Assembly: GCA_021286765.1 (NCBI GenBank)
Contig: JAJTBS010000002.1
Coordinates: 620,001 to 684,000, forward strand
Length of the DNA: 64,000 nt
Source: Holophagaceae bacterium
GTDB lineage: Bacteria; Acidobacteriota; Holophagae; Holophagales; Holophagaceae
Direction of reading: 5' to 3'
The first letter of the stretch is position 1. Every line of letters begins with the position of its first letter. The notes beneath the pieces are model-generated. The model did not search any database, was not told the DNA's origin, and saw only the letters and a list, made by a program, of their open reading frames with translations. Of the stretch, positions 10,997 to 19,279 are shown in pieces. A program made the position numbers and the translations under genes.

Positions 10997-13900
10997 TCAG
11001 GAGGGGCGGTCCAGCTCCCTTCGGAGCGACTGGGCCACTTGGGAGATCTGGAAGGGCTTCTGCACGAACTCGCGGATCCCCTCGGCCTGGAGGGACTCGG
11101 GCTTCAGCCGGTCCGAGAAGCCGCTGCACAGGACAATCCGCGTGGCTGGTTTGATCTCATGGGCGCGGTGGGCCAGCTCGATGCCGGTCATCTTCGGCAT
11201 CGTCATGTCGGTCAGGATGAGGTCAATGGCCTCGGGGTTTTCCTGCAGCCGCTGGAGGGCCTCCGGACCATCCGCCGCCGTGATGATCGCGTAGCCCAGG
11301 TTGCCCAGGAGGGCGCTGAGGGACATCCGAATGGATTCCTCATCATCCACCACCAGGATGCATTCGCTGCCACGGGGGATGTCCGGCGGCGACACGGGGC
11401 CGGCGGAGCTCTCGATCTCGGCCTCGACGAGGGGCAGGAGGATCCGGAAGGTGGTGCCCTGCCCGGGTTCGCTGTACACCGAGATGCGGCCCTGGTAGGA
11501 CGACACGATCCCATGGATGACGGCGAGCCCCATGCCCGTGCCCTTGCCCGGGCCCTTGGTGGTGAAGAAGGGCTCAAAGATCCTGGCCTGCAACTCCCGG
11601 TTCATGCCGATGCCGGTGTCGGAGACTTCCAGTTCTGCGTAGTTTCCTGGGTCCAACCCCATGGCATCGAACGCATCTCCCTTGCACACGCTCGCCCGCT
11701 TCAGCCGGACCGTGAGAATGCCGCCCGTCTCCTGCATGGCATGGTAGGCGTTGGTGCAGAGGTTCATGACGATCTGATGAAGGTGGGTGGGATCTCCGAG
11801 AACCTTCGCTTCCGCCCATTCGAGATCCTGTCGGATCTCGATGGTGCTGGGCAGGGTGGCCCTGATCAGCTTCATGATCTCCTGCAGGAGGTTGGCGAGG
11901 TCCAGGCACTTGAGGTCTGGGGCTTTCTTGCGGCTGAAGAGCAGGATCTGGTTCACCAGGTCCTTGGCCCGGTCGCCGGACTTCTTGATGATCTCGATGT
12001 GCCGGCGGAGCGGGCTGTCCTCCGGGAGCTTCATCAGGCTCAGGTCGGCCAGGGAGATGATGGGGGTGAGGGCGTTGTTGAAATCATGGGCGATGCCGCC
12101 GGCTAGGGTTCCCAGTGCCTCGAGCTTCTGGCTCTGGACCAGCTGCTGCTCCACCTTCCGCTTCTCGGTCTCCACTTCGACGTGGTCCACGAGGCCCTGG
12201 ATCAGGTCGGCGATGGTCTTGAGCAGGCCCTGTTCCTCCTCCAGGAAGGCGGGGCTGCCAGGCTGCGGCCTCACGTGGACTTCGAGCGAGCCCCTGGGCA
12301 CGCCGTTGATGGTGATGGGCTCCTGGAGGCTGAATGGCGTCTCGTGGAAACCGGGCGAGCAGAATTCCCGCTCGTCGAGCTGCAGCCGGGCCCAGGTCGA
12401 ATCGGGCCGGTTCCACCCTCCCGGGATGAGTTGGATGGCCTGGTGGCAGAGAGCCTCCACGGTTCCATCGTGCTGTTCGAACAGGTTGGATAGCTCGTAC
12501 AGGCAGTGCAGTTCCTTCAGGCGCATCTGGAGTTCCAGGGACCTGGATTCCAGGTGGGCCTCCGCCCGGGTTCGCTCTTGGATCTCCTGGCGGAGCTCCT
12601 GGTTGATGTGGGCCAGTTCCGCCGTCCGCTGCTGGACCCTGGATTCCAATTCCCGATTCACCCTGCGGAGATCCTCCTCGGCCCATCTCCGCTCCAGCCC
12701 GATGCCGATGCTGCGTGCCACGCCCTCCAGGCGCTCGATCAGGACGGGAGTGAACAGGCCGGGCTCCCGGTGGTGGAGCTGGATGGCTCCCACGACACCC
12801 CCGTGGAGGGTGAGCTGGATGAGCGCCACGGAGCGGAAGCCCTGGGTTTGACAGGGGCAGGCCGATCCACTGGCTTGGAGGTCATTGATCCAGAGGCTGC
12901 CCCGGGTGGTCCGGGTGAAGCCGGTCGGGGCTTGGCTCCGATCTCCCAGCATGGCGTGCAGGCACTTCTCGCAGGAGGCCGCCACGAACTCCGGGGGATA
13001 GCCGCGCGCATGACTGTAGTTGAACCGGCCCTGCTCCCGGAGGCGCAGGGCCAAGGCCTCAACCCCGGCGAAGGACTGGATCTCTTCGAGCACAGACTCA
13101 AGGTCGTCCAATGACCCCTGGGGTTGGTAGAAGACATCGAGAATGTTGAGGATCAGGCGCTGGTAGGCCCTGGATTCCTCGGCCGCGCGGTAGGCCCGGG
13201 CATTCTGGATGGCCAGCGCACAGACCCCGGCCATGGAGATGGCCAGGTTCAGGTAGTGGGCCTTGAACTTCGGGAAGGCGAGCCCCTCGACCTTGAGATG
13301 ACCCGCCAGGCCCATGGAGGTCGCGATGGGCAGGGTGAACCCGTGCTCGGTCTGCTCATAGGGGCAGTCCACCGGCAGGGCCGGAGCCTCTTGACCATCC
13401 GTGGGCAGGAACTGGACCCGCTCGGCGTGGCAGAGCAGCGTGAACAGGTCCACGATGCCCTGGATGACATCCTCCTCCTTCAGGCTCTGGCTCAAGGCGC
13501 CCAGGAACTCGATGGCGGTGGCGCGGTCGGCGGCCTGGCGCTGGGCCAAGTTCAAGCTGCCCTCGGCCCGGTGGTTCTGGATCTGGAGGCGTGCTTCCAG
13601 GATGCCCCTCTCCATGAGCAGTTGCAGGTGGTCCAGCCCGACGGGGAGGACCTCCCCGGGGAGGTCGAGATGCTTGGAAATGGCCTGGAGGGCGGGAATC
13701 GAATCGGCCACTCCCGTGTCCAGGAGGAGCAGCTTGGTCACCGCTTCGCGCCAGAGGCTGCGGACAAGTTCCTGATCCTGTCCATCCGCCTCCAGGTGGC
13801 TCCGCCAGTGCTCGAGCCAGCCGGGGGTCATCACATAGGCACGCTGGTCCAGGTAGGCCTGGAGCAGCTGCCCATTGAGCAGCATCTCCTGGCAGGTCTG

Positions 13901-14155
13901 GAAGCGGTGGAGGAACAGGCCCCTGGCCCGGGCCTCCGTGGCATCCAAGTTGGCCAGGCAGGGCCCTCCGAATACCACCAGGGGCTCGTCCGGCCGCTGG
14001 CGCAGCGCCTCCAGGTCCTCCCAGCCCAGCGGAGGACGGCCGCACCTCGTGGAAAAACACCCCACGCGGATCCGCTGGAGTTCGCTGCGCTGGCACACGC
14101 GGTCCGCCTCGGCAGCATAGTGCCGGCAGACCAGAGTGCAGACGCTGTCAGGCAT
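10997..14155 (-). CDS. Hybrid histidine kinase with DUF1638-like N-terminus and three GAF-like regions
   Basis: A 1052-residue soluble protein; ATG 14153-14155 overlaps the upstream gene by 8 nt. Residues 1-185 resemble DUF1638 (CTLVCRHY start, GGPCL near 63-67, YVMTPGW at 107-113, LLDTGV at 144-149), a domain known beside corrinoid methyltransferase genes. GAF-like regions lie at about 210-325, 340-490 (with CEKC at 395-398 and CPC near 433) and 545-665. Then come a coiled coil, a HisKA box (GGIAHDFNN, His690), an HATPase domain (TGIGM, GKGTGMGLAV) and a C-terminal receiver (ILTDMTMPK, KPF). No membrane segments are seen, so it senses a cytoplasmic cue, plausibly the state of its corrinoid partner. 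No dedicated output gene is adjacent. Confidence 0.85.
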   Translation of the reverse strand: MPDSVCTLVCRHYAAEADRVCQRSELQRIRVGCFSTRCGRPPLGWEDLEALRQRPDEPLVVFGGPCLANLDATEARARGLFLHRFQTCQEMLLNGQLLQAYLDQRAYVMTPGWLEHWRSHLEADGQDQELVRSLWREAVTKLLLLDTGVADSIPALQAISKHLDLPGEVLPVGLDHLQLLMERGILEARLQIQNHRAEGSLNLAQRQAADRATAIEFLGALSQSLKEEDVIQGIVDLFTLLCHAERVQFLPTDGQEAPALPVDCPYEQTEHGFTLPIATSMGLAGHLKVEGLAFPKFKAHYLNLAISMAGVCALAIQNARAYRAAEESRAYQRLILNILDVFYQPQGSLDDLESVLEEIQSFAGVEALALRLREQGRFNYSHARGYPPEFVAASCEKCLHAMLGDRSQAPTGFTRTTRGSLWINDLQASGSACPCQTQGFRSVALIQLTLHGGVVGAIQLHHREPGLFTPVLIERLEGVARSIGIGLERRWAEEDLRRVNRELESRVQQRTAELAHINQELRQEIQERTRAEAHLESRSLELQMRLKELHCLYELSNLFEQHDGTVEALCHQAIQLIPGGWNRPDSTWARLQLDEREFCSPGFHETPFSLQEPITINGVPRGSLEVHVRPQPGSPAFLEEEQGLLKTIADLIQGLVDHVEVETEKRKVEQQLVQSQKLEALGTLAGGIAHDFNNALTPIISLADLSLMKLPEDSPLRRHIEIIKKSGDRAKDLVNQILLFSRKKAPDLKCLDLANLLQEIMKLIRATLPSTIEIRQDLEWAEAKVLGDPTHLHQIVMNLCTNAYHAMQETGGILTVRLKRASVCKGDAFDAMGLDPGNYAELEVSDTGIGMNRELQARIFEPFFTTKGPGKGTGMGLAVIHGIVSSYQGRISVYSEPGQGTTFRILLPLVEAEIESSAGPVSPPDIPRGSECILVVDDEESIRMSLSALLGNLGYAIITAADGPEALQRLQENPEAIDLILTDMTMPKMTGIELAHRAHEIKPATRIVLCSGFSDRLKPESLQAEGIREFVQKPFQISQVAQSLRRELDRPS

Positions 14156-15200
14156 GGACCCGCGCCGGCTGCAGGGGGTATCGGCCCCACGCCTGGACCG
14201 CTTCGGAGACCGCCAGGAGCGTGTCATCGGGCACATCCCACGGGATCTCCCCATGCGTGTCGCACAGGATGAATCCACCTCCCGAGGCGGCCTTGGCCAC
14301 CGCATCCTGCACGACCTCCTCGGCCTGGGCTTGGCTCCACCGGAGCATGTCCAGTCCGTTGAGGTTTCCGATGATGGTCAGGCGGCCCTTGCACGCGGCT
14401 TTGACCTGGGCCAGGTCCTCGTGGCAGCTCACCCCGACCCCGAGGGTCCCGGTGGCGGCGAGGTCCTCCAGGGCGCCGAGGGTGCGACCCGAGGCCAGCA
14501 GGGTGACGGTGGGGCCCTTCAGACCTGCGAACGTCTCCTTGGCCACCTGGAAGCCGGTGTCCAGGTAGAGCGGCCTCGGGGTCATGGTGGGGGAAGCCAG
14601 GGGGTCGAAGTAGACGATGGCCGAGGCTCCGGCGGCGAGCTGCGCGTTGCCCCAGGCCTGACAGAAGGCCATGTTCTTGGCCATGAGCGACCAGAATGCC
14701 TCACGGTCAGTCAGCAGCAGGTCCATGTAGCGGTCGAAGCCGAGCTGCATGACGGGCAGGGAGAAGGGGGATAGGGCCACGCCCAGGATGGGCACCTCAT
14801 CTCCCACCTGTGCCTTCATGCTTTCGATGGCTCGCAGGACCTTGAGCAAGCCAGGCGAGCCAGCCAGGTCCGGCACCTGCAGGGTGGAGAGAGGTTGATC
14901 GGGGCCCAGCACGGGTTCGCCGCTGTTGGGCGGTCCGTCCTCCGTGAAGACCACCTCGCCGCCCCAGGCCTCGTACTCGAGGGCGGCGTGAAAGAACCCG
15001 AACAGCACGTCAGAGCTGAACTTCCTCTGCAACCGGAGCTGGGCTTCCACCACATGGGCGGGATCGCTGAAGTACTCGCGCATGCCCAGGCCCAATTCCC
15101 GCGCCCCGCGGAGGACGAGGTTCAGCGCCAGAGGCACACGGTCTGGTTCCTGGTGGGAAAGGGTGGTGAACACGCGCTGGGCCGAAGTCATTGCGCACAT
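14148..15200 (-). CDS. MtaA/UroD-fold corrinoid methyltransferase relative lacking the HxC zinc ligands
   Basis: A 350-residue soluble protein of the uroporphyrinogen decarboxylase/MtaA-CmuA family (opening TSAQRVFTTLSHQEPDRVPL, VYFDPLASPT, IIGNLNG, CDTHGEIPW). In MtaA-type enzymes a His-x-Cys motif and a later Cys bind the zinc that activates the thiol acceptor. Here the position of HxCG reads LLASG (residues 234-238), whereas Cys313 is kept. It may bind a methyl-corrinoid protein without normal catalysis. ATG 15198-15200 follows GGAGGA; a second ATG at 15189-15191 would give an exact 4-nt overlap with the corrinoid gene. It sits between the corrinoid protein and the kinase in one operon. 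Confidence 0.8.
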   Translation of the reverse strand: MCAMTSAQRVFTTLSHQEPDRVPLALNLVLRGARELGLGMREYFSDPAHVVEAQLRLQRKFSSDVLFGFFHAALEYEAWGGEVVFTEDGPPNSGEPVLGPDQPLSTLQVPDLAGSPGLLKVLRAIESMKAQVGDEVPILGVALSPFSLPVMQLGFDRYMDLLLTDREAFWSLMAKNMAFCQAWGNAQLAAGASAIVYFDPLASPTMTPRPLYLDTGFQVAKETFAGLKGPTVTLLASGRTLGALEDLAATGTLGVGVSCHEDLAQVKAACKGRLTIIGNLNGLDMLRWSQAQAEEVVQDAVAKAASGGGFILCDTHGEIPWDVPDDTLLAVSEAVQAWGRYPLQPARVHA

Positions 15201-15829
15201 GTTTCCTCCAGGATGCGCTGCGCGATGTGGACGGCGTCGACACCGGTATGGCCCACAGCATCGGCGCCCACCTCCTGCCAGAGCGCCGGGTTGAATCGGA
15301 ACGGCGCACCACCGACCACCAGCCGGGGGCGGTCAGGCCCCTCTCCCAGCGCCTCCCGGAGTTCCCGGATGTGCAGGGCCGAGTTGAACATCAGGACCGA
15401 GACCATGAGGATCGCCACGGGCTCCCTGCGCACGCGCCGGGCCAGTTCACCGGGGTCGAGCCCCTGGCCGAAATCCAGCACGCGGAATCCGCCAGCCCTC
15501 AAGGCCGAGGTGACGATCCGCTTGCCGAGCTGATGGTGGTCCAGCAGGACCGCCACGCCGATTCGTGGTCCCCCTGCCGATTGGGGGCCCTCCGGTGGGC
15601 AGAACTCCCCGAGCAGGTCCTCACAGATCCGTCCGCCCATGTAGACCTGGGTCAGGGCCAGTTCCCCGGCCTCCCAGCGATCCCCGATGTGGGCCAGGGA
15701 CGGACCGACCACCTTCTCGATTCCGGCCAGACCTCCGTCGTCGGCCATGGCTTCGTGGAGCAGCGATCGGCAGAGGAGCCGGTCCATGGACAGCAGGGCC
15801 TCCTCGAATCGCAAGGTTCTTGAGTCCAT
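15188..15829 (-). CDS. Corrinoid (cobalamin) binding protein, MtaC/MtbC type
   Basis: A 213-residue soluble protein with the two-domain plan of methyltransferase corrinoid proteins. Residues 1-80 form the helical cap domain (GDRWEAGELALTQVYMGG). Residues 85-213 form the B12-binding Rossmann domain with the full base-off signature: DHHQLG at 97-102 (DxHxxG), SVL at 144-146 and GG at 173-174. It should carry a corrinoid whose cobalt is ligated by His99. It is the first gene of the operon leading to the MtaA-like protein and the DUF1638-type kinase. No MtaB/MttB-type substrate methyltransferase is nearby, which favours a sensory or accessory role. The start is ATG 15827-15829 with weak ribosome-site complementarity. 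Confidence 0.9.
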   Translation of the reverse strand: MDSRTLRFEEALLSMDRLLCRSLLHEAMADDGGLAGIEKVVGPSLAHIGDRWEAGELALTQVYMGGRICEDLLGEFCPPEGPQSAGGPRIGVAVLLDHHQLGKRIVTSALRAGGFRVLDFGQGLDPGELARRVRREPVAILMVSVLMFNSALHIRELREALGEGPDRPRLVVGGAPFRFNPALWQEVGADAVGHTGVDAVHIAQRILEETCAQ

Positions 15830-16037
15830 CGAACCCCCCCCGTCGCGGGTACGCGACTACTGACGCAGCCCAGAGCCGTCAAAGAACACTTCCCCGGGGC
15901 GTCGTTAATGGCGGTATCGGCGGATTCCCGGGGAGCTTGATGTATGCGCAGGTTTTTTCTGGGTTGTTGTCCATGTCAACAGGAATCGACCGCCGATCGG
16001 GCGGCTGCCGTGACCCAAGGTGTCCAGGTGGGCCGGC
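15830..16037. promoter_or_regulatory. Intergenic region upstream of the corrinoid operon
   Basis: About 208 bases without a gene, expected to hold the leftward promoter of the corrinoid operon and the end of the Kelch gene transcript. A TTGACA box (minus strand, 15975-15980) is present but no good -10 partner follows at normal spacing. A short inverted repeat CCGCC...GGCGG lies near 15989-16003. No cobalamin riboswitch was recognised. Confidence 0.3.
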
Positions 16038-17882
16038 TCAATCCTTCCCGCGGCGCACGACCTCCACACGGAAGGGCAGGGACTCGATGCCGTTGGCCAC
16101 CACGAAGAGGTCGGAATCGCCCAGTTCCAGGGTGGCCGGCAGGGCCACATGGGTCGTGATCAAGGCGGCCCCGGTGGCCACGCCCATCGAGGTGACCGTG
16201 TTCCCGTGGGCGTCCGTGGTGGTGTGATCGAAGGTGCGGCCATAGGCCACGTGCCCAGTCTTGCGGTTCCGGATGCGCACCAGCGGGTAGTTGGTGGCGG
16301 CGGTGGAGTCGTCGCCGTAGCCCACGGCCTGGGACCAGCCGTTGAAGCGCAGGCCGGAGACCTGGATGGTGTGGCCCGGCACCAGGGCGGCCGGACAGGC
16401 CTGGATGACGGGCCGCCAGATGTCCTGGGGCTTCCCGTAATCCGTGTAGGCGTAGAAGCCCGAGTCATCCTCGCGCATGAACATGACGTCGCCGGTGGGC
16501 AGCAGGAGCATGCGCCCCACATAGGTGGCGTGGTTGCTGTCCGGCGGGTCGCTCACGCGGATGGCGTTGGTCCCGTCGAACTCATAGAAGGTCGTGGGTG
16601 AGAGGTAGTTGTCCCGGGAGCCGTCCACGGGTGCGATGCCGAAGAGCACGCTGCCGGTGACCAGCAGGCAGCCGGGCCCGTCCTTGGCGCCCTGCTGCTG
16701 GGAGCCGGCCATGGGTAGGGCCGGGCCGGCTGTCCAGCTGCCCTTCTGGGTGGTGGTGGCGGCGGGGGTGTACAGCGCCGTGGCGCCGGTGGCCCCCACG
16801 CAGAAGACGCGTCCATCGGGCATCAGCACGGTGGGGCCCATCTCGGCGGAGGCATTCTCCACCAGGTCCGAGGCCGCGGGGATCGGGTTGTCCGCCATCC
16901 AGGTGCGCGTGGCGGGCAGGTACTTCTCGCTGGCGGGGTGGCCCGTGCAGTTGGGCGTGATCACGGTTCCATCCGGCAGCAGGGTCCAGCTCTCCTCCGA
17001 GGTCCGCATGACCTTGGTGCCGGAGGGGCTCCAGGCGTTGGTGGCGGGATCGAAGGTGGCCGTCAGGCTGTCGTTGGCGTTGCCCAGAAGGAAGGTGCCA
17101 TCGGCCAGCACCGAGCAGGCCCCGTCACCGATCTCGGTCCAGAAGACGCCGGCGCGGTCCTTGGGTGGATCAATGACGGTCCAGGTGTCCGCCACCGGGT
17201 CGTAGATCTCACAGGTGTTCGACTCGTCCGCGGCGTTCTTGCCGCTGGCATCGGTGTACTCGCCCCCGCAGACCAGCACCCGCCCATCGGCGAGGACGGC
17301 CGAGGAGAAGTACTTGCGGCCCACGTTGGCATCGCGGACCCGGCGCCAGGTGCCGTTGAAGTAGCTGCCGGTGTTGTCGGGTAGCAGCTTCCACCACCGG
17401 CGCGTGCCGTAGCCGGACAGGCACTCCTGCATGAGCACGGTCCCGTCCGTGAGCAGCAGGGCGGTGCCTCCGTTGGCCCTGGAGAGGCAGAAGAAGATCG
17501 TGATGATGCTCCAGAGGGCGCAGAAGAATTCCACGATGATCGATACCGCCACGCAGACCACCTTCACGATGGTGGTGAAGACCACGCACACCCAGTTGGC
17601 GACCCAGTAGAAGGCATCGCAGAGCACGTTGGCGACCCAGTAGAAGGCGTCGCAGAACCAGGAGCAGGGCCACCAGTCGCAGCATTCGTTGTGTCCGTGA
17701 TCCGACCAGGCGGCGCACTCGGAGTGACCCTGGTCCGCCCACTGCGTGCAGGACTGCTCCACCTGGGTGGCCCAGTCCACGCAGGCGGTCCGGATGGTCC
17801 GGCCCAGCTGGGCGCAGCGCACGAAGGTGAGCCCCAGGTTGCGGGTGCAGTTGGAGGGGAGCGGCTTCCAGGTTCCAGCCAT
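16038..17882 (-). CDS. Kelch/galactose-oxidase-like protein with N-terminal Cys-hendecad ladder
   Basis: A 614-residue protein; ATG 17880-17882 follows AGGAGA. From Cys12 to Cys132 the N-terminus is a run of eleven units, ten of 11 residues and one of 10, each beginning with Cys (Cys 12, 23, 34, 45, 56, 67, 77, 88, 99, 110, 121, 132). Early units are polar; later ones become Trp/Phe/Val/Ile-rich, and two are near-identical (CDAFYWVAN.). The rest is a beta-propeller with Kelch-like blades (for example SSAVLADGRVLVCGGEY, EIYDPVADTW) and a C-terminal domain (about 500-614) like the DUF1929 region of galactose oxidase-like proteins. No signal peptide is seen. The copper ligands of true galactose oxidase cannot be confirmed. 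Function unknown. Confidence 0.8.
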   Translation of the reverse strand: MAGTWKPLPSNCTRNLGLTFVRCAQLGRTIRTACVDWATQVEQSCTQWADQGHSECAAWSDHGHNECCDWWPCSWFCDAFYWVANVLCDAFYWVANWVCVVFTTIVKVVCVAVSIIVEFFCALWSIITIFFCLSRANGGTALLLTDGTVLMQECLSGYGTRRWWKLLPDNTGSYFNGTWRRVRDANVGRKYFSSAVLADGRVLVCGGEYTDASGKNAADESNTCEIYDPVADTWTVIDPPKDRAGVFWTEIGDGACSVLADGTFLLGNANDSLTATFDPATNAWSPSGTKVMRTSEESWTLLPDGTVITPNCTGHPASEKYLPATRTWMADNPIPAASDLVENASAEMGPTVLMPDGRVFCVGATGATALYTPAATTTQKGSWTAGPALPMAGSQQQGAKDGPGCLLVTGSVLFGIAPVDGSRDNYLSPTTFYEFDGTNAIRVSDPPDSNHATYVGRMLLLPTGDVMFMREDDSGFYAYTDYGKPQDIWRPVIQACPAALVPGHTIQVSGLRFNGWSQAVGYGDDSTAATNYPLVRIRNRKTGHVAYGRTFDHTTTDAHGNTVTSMGVATGAALITTHVALPATLELGDSDLFVVANGIESLPFRVEVVRRGKD

Positions 17883-17883
17883 G

Positions 17884-18153
17884 TCAGTCTCCTGTGAGAT
17901 GCGGGCCAAGGGCGGGGGTTTGGGGACGGGCGGGGAGTCGGTTCCGGCCCAGGCGGTGGCGCAGGATGCCAAAGAACTTCCCGGTCCCCGCGGCCAGGAA
18001 GGTGGTGAGGAACACCCTCAGCGCCGCTGCCCCTGCGCCCATGCCAGCCGTCCGGCATTGCCAGCCGACATGGACGGAGGACACCGCCAGGCCGATCACC
18101 ATGAACACCGCGCCCATGGCGCAGCCGCATGCGTCGTCGCGCAGCGGCTTCAT
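17884..18153 (-). CDS. Small membrane protein of unknown function
   Basis: An 89-residue protein from ATG 18151-18153; a longer frame reaches 18318 but its extra N-terminus is Arg/Pro-rich and unconvincing. Two hydrophobic stretches (about residues 11-30 and 45-65) suggest two membrane segments, followed by a basic C-terminal tail. Cys residues at positions 9, 11 and 33 are notable given the Cys-rich partner. It ends 1 nt before the start of the Kelch-like gene, so the two are probably co-transcribed and functionally linked. No family was recognised; the start has no clear ribosome site. Confidence 0.5.
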   Translation of the reverse strand: MKPLRDDACGCAMGAVFMVIGLAVSSVHVGWQCRTAGMGAGAAALRVFLTTFLAAGTGKFFGILRHRLGRNRLPARPQTPALGPHLTGD

Positions 18154-18585
18154 GGCCGCGACGCGGAGCAGGTGGCTCCGATGGCGAACGGGCTGGCAGG
18201 AAGGAACGGGGCGCCAGAGTTGGACAAGGGGCGATCTCCGGGACGGCGCCACGACCAGACAGGGGAGAACCAGGCCGAAGCCTGGGTACTCACCTGAAGC
18301 CGTGGCGATCTGCTTCATGCCCTCTGCAACGAGAAGGCCAAATGGATGCCCTAAAAGCTAATCAATACGTTGAAACAACATAGAAAAAACAGGCCCAACT
18401 CCCCTGAAGAGGGACAATGACCCAGCGTGCTGCCGAGGTGGGTGGGCAAGCGCTGATCCCAGACGGGTTCCTCCGGCGGACCCGCCCCGGGTCCAAATCG
18501 CCCCGATACCAATGTCATCGCGCGGTGTCGAAGCCCGCCGCCAACAGTTCCTGGACGATGAAGCTGAGTCCCTAGGCACCTGCGA
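18154..18585. other. Gene-poor gap
   Basis: A 432-base stretch with no convincing coding frame on either strand. It contains a short perfect inverted repeat (GGACCCG CCC CGGGTCC, 18478-18494) downstream of the lone receiver gene and an A-rich run near 18382-18390. It should contain the promoter for the leftward small-protein/Kelch pair. Nothing else is recognised. Confidence 0.5.
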
Positions 18586-18981
18586 CTAGGCGAGTAGCTT
18601 CCTGATCTCATCCAGTCCATAGGGCTTCGGCATCAGGGAGACCCGGGAGAAAAGGTCGGCGAGATCGGAAGTCACTCGGGAGTGTTGCCCGGAAGCGATC
18701 ACCACCGGAAGGTGCGGGTGCAGGCAGCGGATCTTGGCCAGGGCCCATGCTCCGCCCATGCCGGGCATATCAAGGTCGAGGATGACGAGGATTGGCTCAG
18801 GAGGGTCGGCCAGCCTGTCCAGGGCCTCCTCCCCCGTCGCGGCGAGTACGGGCATATAGCCCAGATGGGAGATGATCCGCCCTACGGTCTCGCGCAACTG
18901 GTCATCATCATCCACCAGAAGTACCGAGGCTCTGCCAGCACCCTCCCGGCCGTCAGGTTCTGGCTGAGGTGAAGCCGTCAT
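18586..18981 (-). CDS. Stand-alone receiver domain protein
   Basis: A 131-residue single-domain response regulator. Signature residues are present: DDDD near residues 24-27, the phospho-acceptor Asp in VILDLDMPGMGG near 69, VIASGQ, and LMPKPYG near 118. There is no output domain. An acidic, Pro-rich N-terminal extension of about 18 residues precedes the domain. No kinase gene is adjacent; the corrinoid-linked kinase about 4.5 kb downstream has its own receiver, so a phosphorelay partnership is only a possibility. Confidence 0.85.
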   Translation of the reverse strand: MTASPQPEPDGREGAGRASVLLVDDDDQLRETVGRIISHLGYMPVLAATGEEALDRLADPPEPILVILDLDMPGMGGAWALAKIRCLHPHLPVVIASGQHSRVTSDLADLFSRVSLMPKPYGLDEIRKLLA

Positions 18982-19279
18982 TGAACTGGCATGATCTTGG
19001 TCATGCTTTGGAATGTCTGAAATCGCACTTTAATGGACATGTGGTCCCATGGGAGTTCAATGGCATCGAAGACGAACATTGAGTGACTCGAGCCTGAAAG
19101 GGCAGATGATTGCAGTGGCAAAGCTCATCTTTCACCTACTGGAAAGAAATGTCGATTCTAGGCCTGGATGTTGTTTAAGTTGTTAAAAATAAAACAATTT
19201 AATTATTATTTTCGAGCATCTGTTCCAAAAAGGACCCCAGTAGCTGCTTTATGGTAGTGGGTAGGCGGAGCGCTTTCGG
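18982..19279. promoter_or_regulatory. Divergent intergenic region with AT-rich segment
   Basis: About 298 bases between the leftward receiver gene and the rightward TetR gene. The right half (19165-19215) is AT-rich and includes an imperfect palindrome described separately. Promoters for both genes are expected here. A pair TTGTTA (19180-19185) and TTATTA at 17-nt spacing could serve TetR, at low confidence. No ORF seen. Confidence 0.4.
19175..19202. promoter_or_regulatory. Palindrome upstream of the TetR gene, candidate operator
   Basis: Arms TTAAGTTGTT (19175-19184) and AACAATTTAA (19193-19202) are inverted repeats with one mismatch and an 8-nt AT spacer. The site lies 78 bases before the TetR start. 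TetR-family proteins usually bind palindromes near their own promoter, so autoregulation is plausible. AT-richness raises the chance of a random palindrome. Confidence 0.4.

Noticed and set aside
15830..16037. Possible cobalamin riboswitch upstream of the corrinoid operon
   Set aside because: No B12-box-like sequence (GCCACTG type) was found.
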